Shown piece by piece: positions 63,236-64,000 of a DNA stretch of 64,000 nt (position 1 is its first letter; every line of letters starts with the position of its first letter). The DNA comes from Alphaproteobacteria bacterium. Lineage in GTDB: Bacteria > Pseudomonadota > Alphaproteobacteria > JANQMY01. Under the pieces are notes generated by a model. That model had not been told where the DNA came from and did not search any database. It was given only the letters and a program-made list of their open reading frames with translations. The stretch lies in NCBI GenBank assembly GCA_028289425.1, contig JANQPL010000005.1, positions 62,001-126,000 of the forward strand, in the 5' to 3' direction. Both the position numbers and the translations under genes were made by a program.

Positions 63236-64000
63236 ATGACCATCAACGAAGAACGCGTGCGCGTTACCATCGAAGACGGGGTAGCCGATGTGCGCCTGGT
63301 GCGCGGCGACAAGATGAACGCGCTCGATCCCGCCATGTTCGATGCGTTGCTGTCGACCGGCGAACAACTCAAGGAAGACAAGAACGTCCGCGCCGTCGTG
63401 CTGTCCGGCGAAGGCCGCGCTTTTTGCGCCGGTCTCGACATGGCCAATTTCGGCAAAATGGCCGAGGGCGGGTCGCGGGCCGGCAACGACAACAAAGGCG
63501 ATGGCCTGGGGCGCCTGGAAAAGCGCAGCCATGGAATTGCGAACAACGCGCAATATGCGGTTTGGGTATGGCGCGACATTCCCGTGCCGGTCATCGCGGC
63601 GGTTCACGGCGTCGCTTTCGGCGGCGGCTTCCAACTGGCGCTCGGCGCAGACATGCGCTATGCGGCGCCCGACACGCGCTTTTGCGTCATGGAGATCAAA
63701 TGGGGCTTGGTGCCGGATATGGCCGGCACTCAACTGATGCGCCATTTGGCCCGGGAAGATATCGTCCGTGAACTGAGCTATACCGGACGGATCTTCGAAA
63801 CCGACGAAGCGCTCACCCATGGGTTCATTACCCGCAAATGCGACGACCCCCATGCCGACGCGTTGGCGGCCGCGCGGGAAATCGCCTCTAAAAACCCCGA
63901 TGCCATCCGCGCCAATAAGCGGATCTTCAATCAGGCGGTCTATACCGATGCCGCCGGTGGCCTGCTGTCCGAATCCGTCGAACAGGACAAGTTGATCGGC
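63236..64000 (+). CDS. crotonase/enoyl-CoA hydratase family protein, cut by window end
   Basis: The first 255 codons of a crotonase-fold protein run open to the window end. GRAFCAGLDMANF is the oxyanion-hole strand, and HGVAFGGGFQLALGADMRYAAPD holds the second oxyanion Gly and active-site region. Glu-type catalytic residues lie in the expected helices, but the exact reaction (hydratase, isomerase or hydrolase) cannot be read. ATG 63236 follows AAAGGGGC. The 3' end lies beyond base 64000. Its job fits the lipid-catabolic context. Confidence 0.9.
   Translation, partial: MTINEERVRVTIEDGVADVRLVRGDKMNALDPAMFDALLSTGEQLKEDKNVRAVVLSGEGRAFCAGLDMANFGKMAEGGSRAGNDNKGDGLGRLEKRSHGIANNAQYAVWVWRDIPVPVIAAVHGVAFGGGFQLALGADMRYAAPDTRFCVMEIKWGLVPDMAGTQLMRHLAREDIVRELSYTGRIFETDEALTHGFITRKCDDPHADALAAAREIASKNPDAIRANKRIFNQAVYTDAAGGLLSESVEQDKLIG

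Noticed and set aside
61766-63853. 695-codon open frame on the minus strand
   Set aside because: It lies antisense to three well-supported forward genes (nuclease-like lipoprotein, transglycosylase, crotonase). It has no family features and is rich in Arg/Pro, as expected from a GC-biased shadow frame.
1-64000. CRISPR array, insertion sequence, prophage or toxin-antitoxin locus
   Set aside because: No regularly spaced repeats, transposase, integrase, phage structural gene or paired small toxin/antitoxin frames were seen.

Overview
The window reads as chromosomal DNA from an alphaproteobacterium. The signs are a GcrA cell-cycle regulator with a CtrA-type TTAA-N7-TTAA site in its promoter, a SAM-II riboswitch in front of metZ, a double-length alphaproteobacterial dCTP deaminase, and a pho cluster with PhoR, PstB, PhoU and PhoB. 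Base composition and codon use look even throughout. I see no insertion sequence, prophage, CRISPR array or integration scar. The genus cannot be fixed by eye. The many SDR, LLM-flavin, Rieske, acyl-CoA and glutathione-transferase genes suggest an aerobic heterotroph with a broad lipid or aromatic catabolic repertoire.

Layout. 0.2-4 kb: phosphohistidine phosphatase, acetyltransferase, an exported VWA/peptidoglycan-binding protein and an SDR. 4.4-9.4 kb: the stress module prkA-yeaH-spoVR. 9.8-26 kb: mostly accessory metabolism (SDR, aldo-keto reductase, YceI lipoprotein, two SnoaL proteins, a LysR regulator, tRNA-Gly, an orphan Rieske oxygenase, CMD, VOC and LLM proteins, an MFS carrier, a D-aminoacylase-like amidohydrolase and a radical SAM enzyme). 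26-37 kb: housekeeping (dcd, riboswitch-metZ, apaG, folE, trkH, argE, a lipoprotein, hslO, argF, argD). 37-43 kb: an ABC-2 permease, gcrA, and the phosphate-signalling cluster phoR / exported RidA / pstB-phoU-phoB, with a three-unit PHO box before pstB and no pstSCA in the window. 43-64 kb: accessory metabolism and envelope genes, including a Rieske-ThDP fusion enzyme, a ferritin-like diiron protein beside an acyl-CoA synthetase, an aldehyde dehydrogenase, a large 7TMR-DISM hybrid histidine kinase, an LLM oxidoreductase, a long glutathione transferase, a nuclease-like lipoprotein, a lytic transglycosylase lipoprotein and a crotonase cut by the window end.

How the parts connect. Three regulatory circuits can be read in the DNA. 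First, SAM controls metZ through a pseudoknot aptamer coupled to a terminator and antiterminator that share one GGTCG strand. Second, PhoB probably controls pstB-phoU-phoB through tandem 11-bp PHO units. Third, CtrA probably acts on gcrA. The arginine genes argD-argF-hslO are translationally coupled. The strongest candidates for undescribed biology are the Rieske-ThDP fusion (49443-51431), the secreted RidA inside the pho cluster, and the radical SAM enzyme with a C-terminal cysteine cluster divergent from the amidohydrolase.
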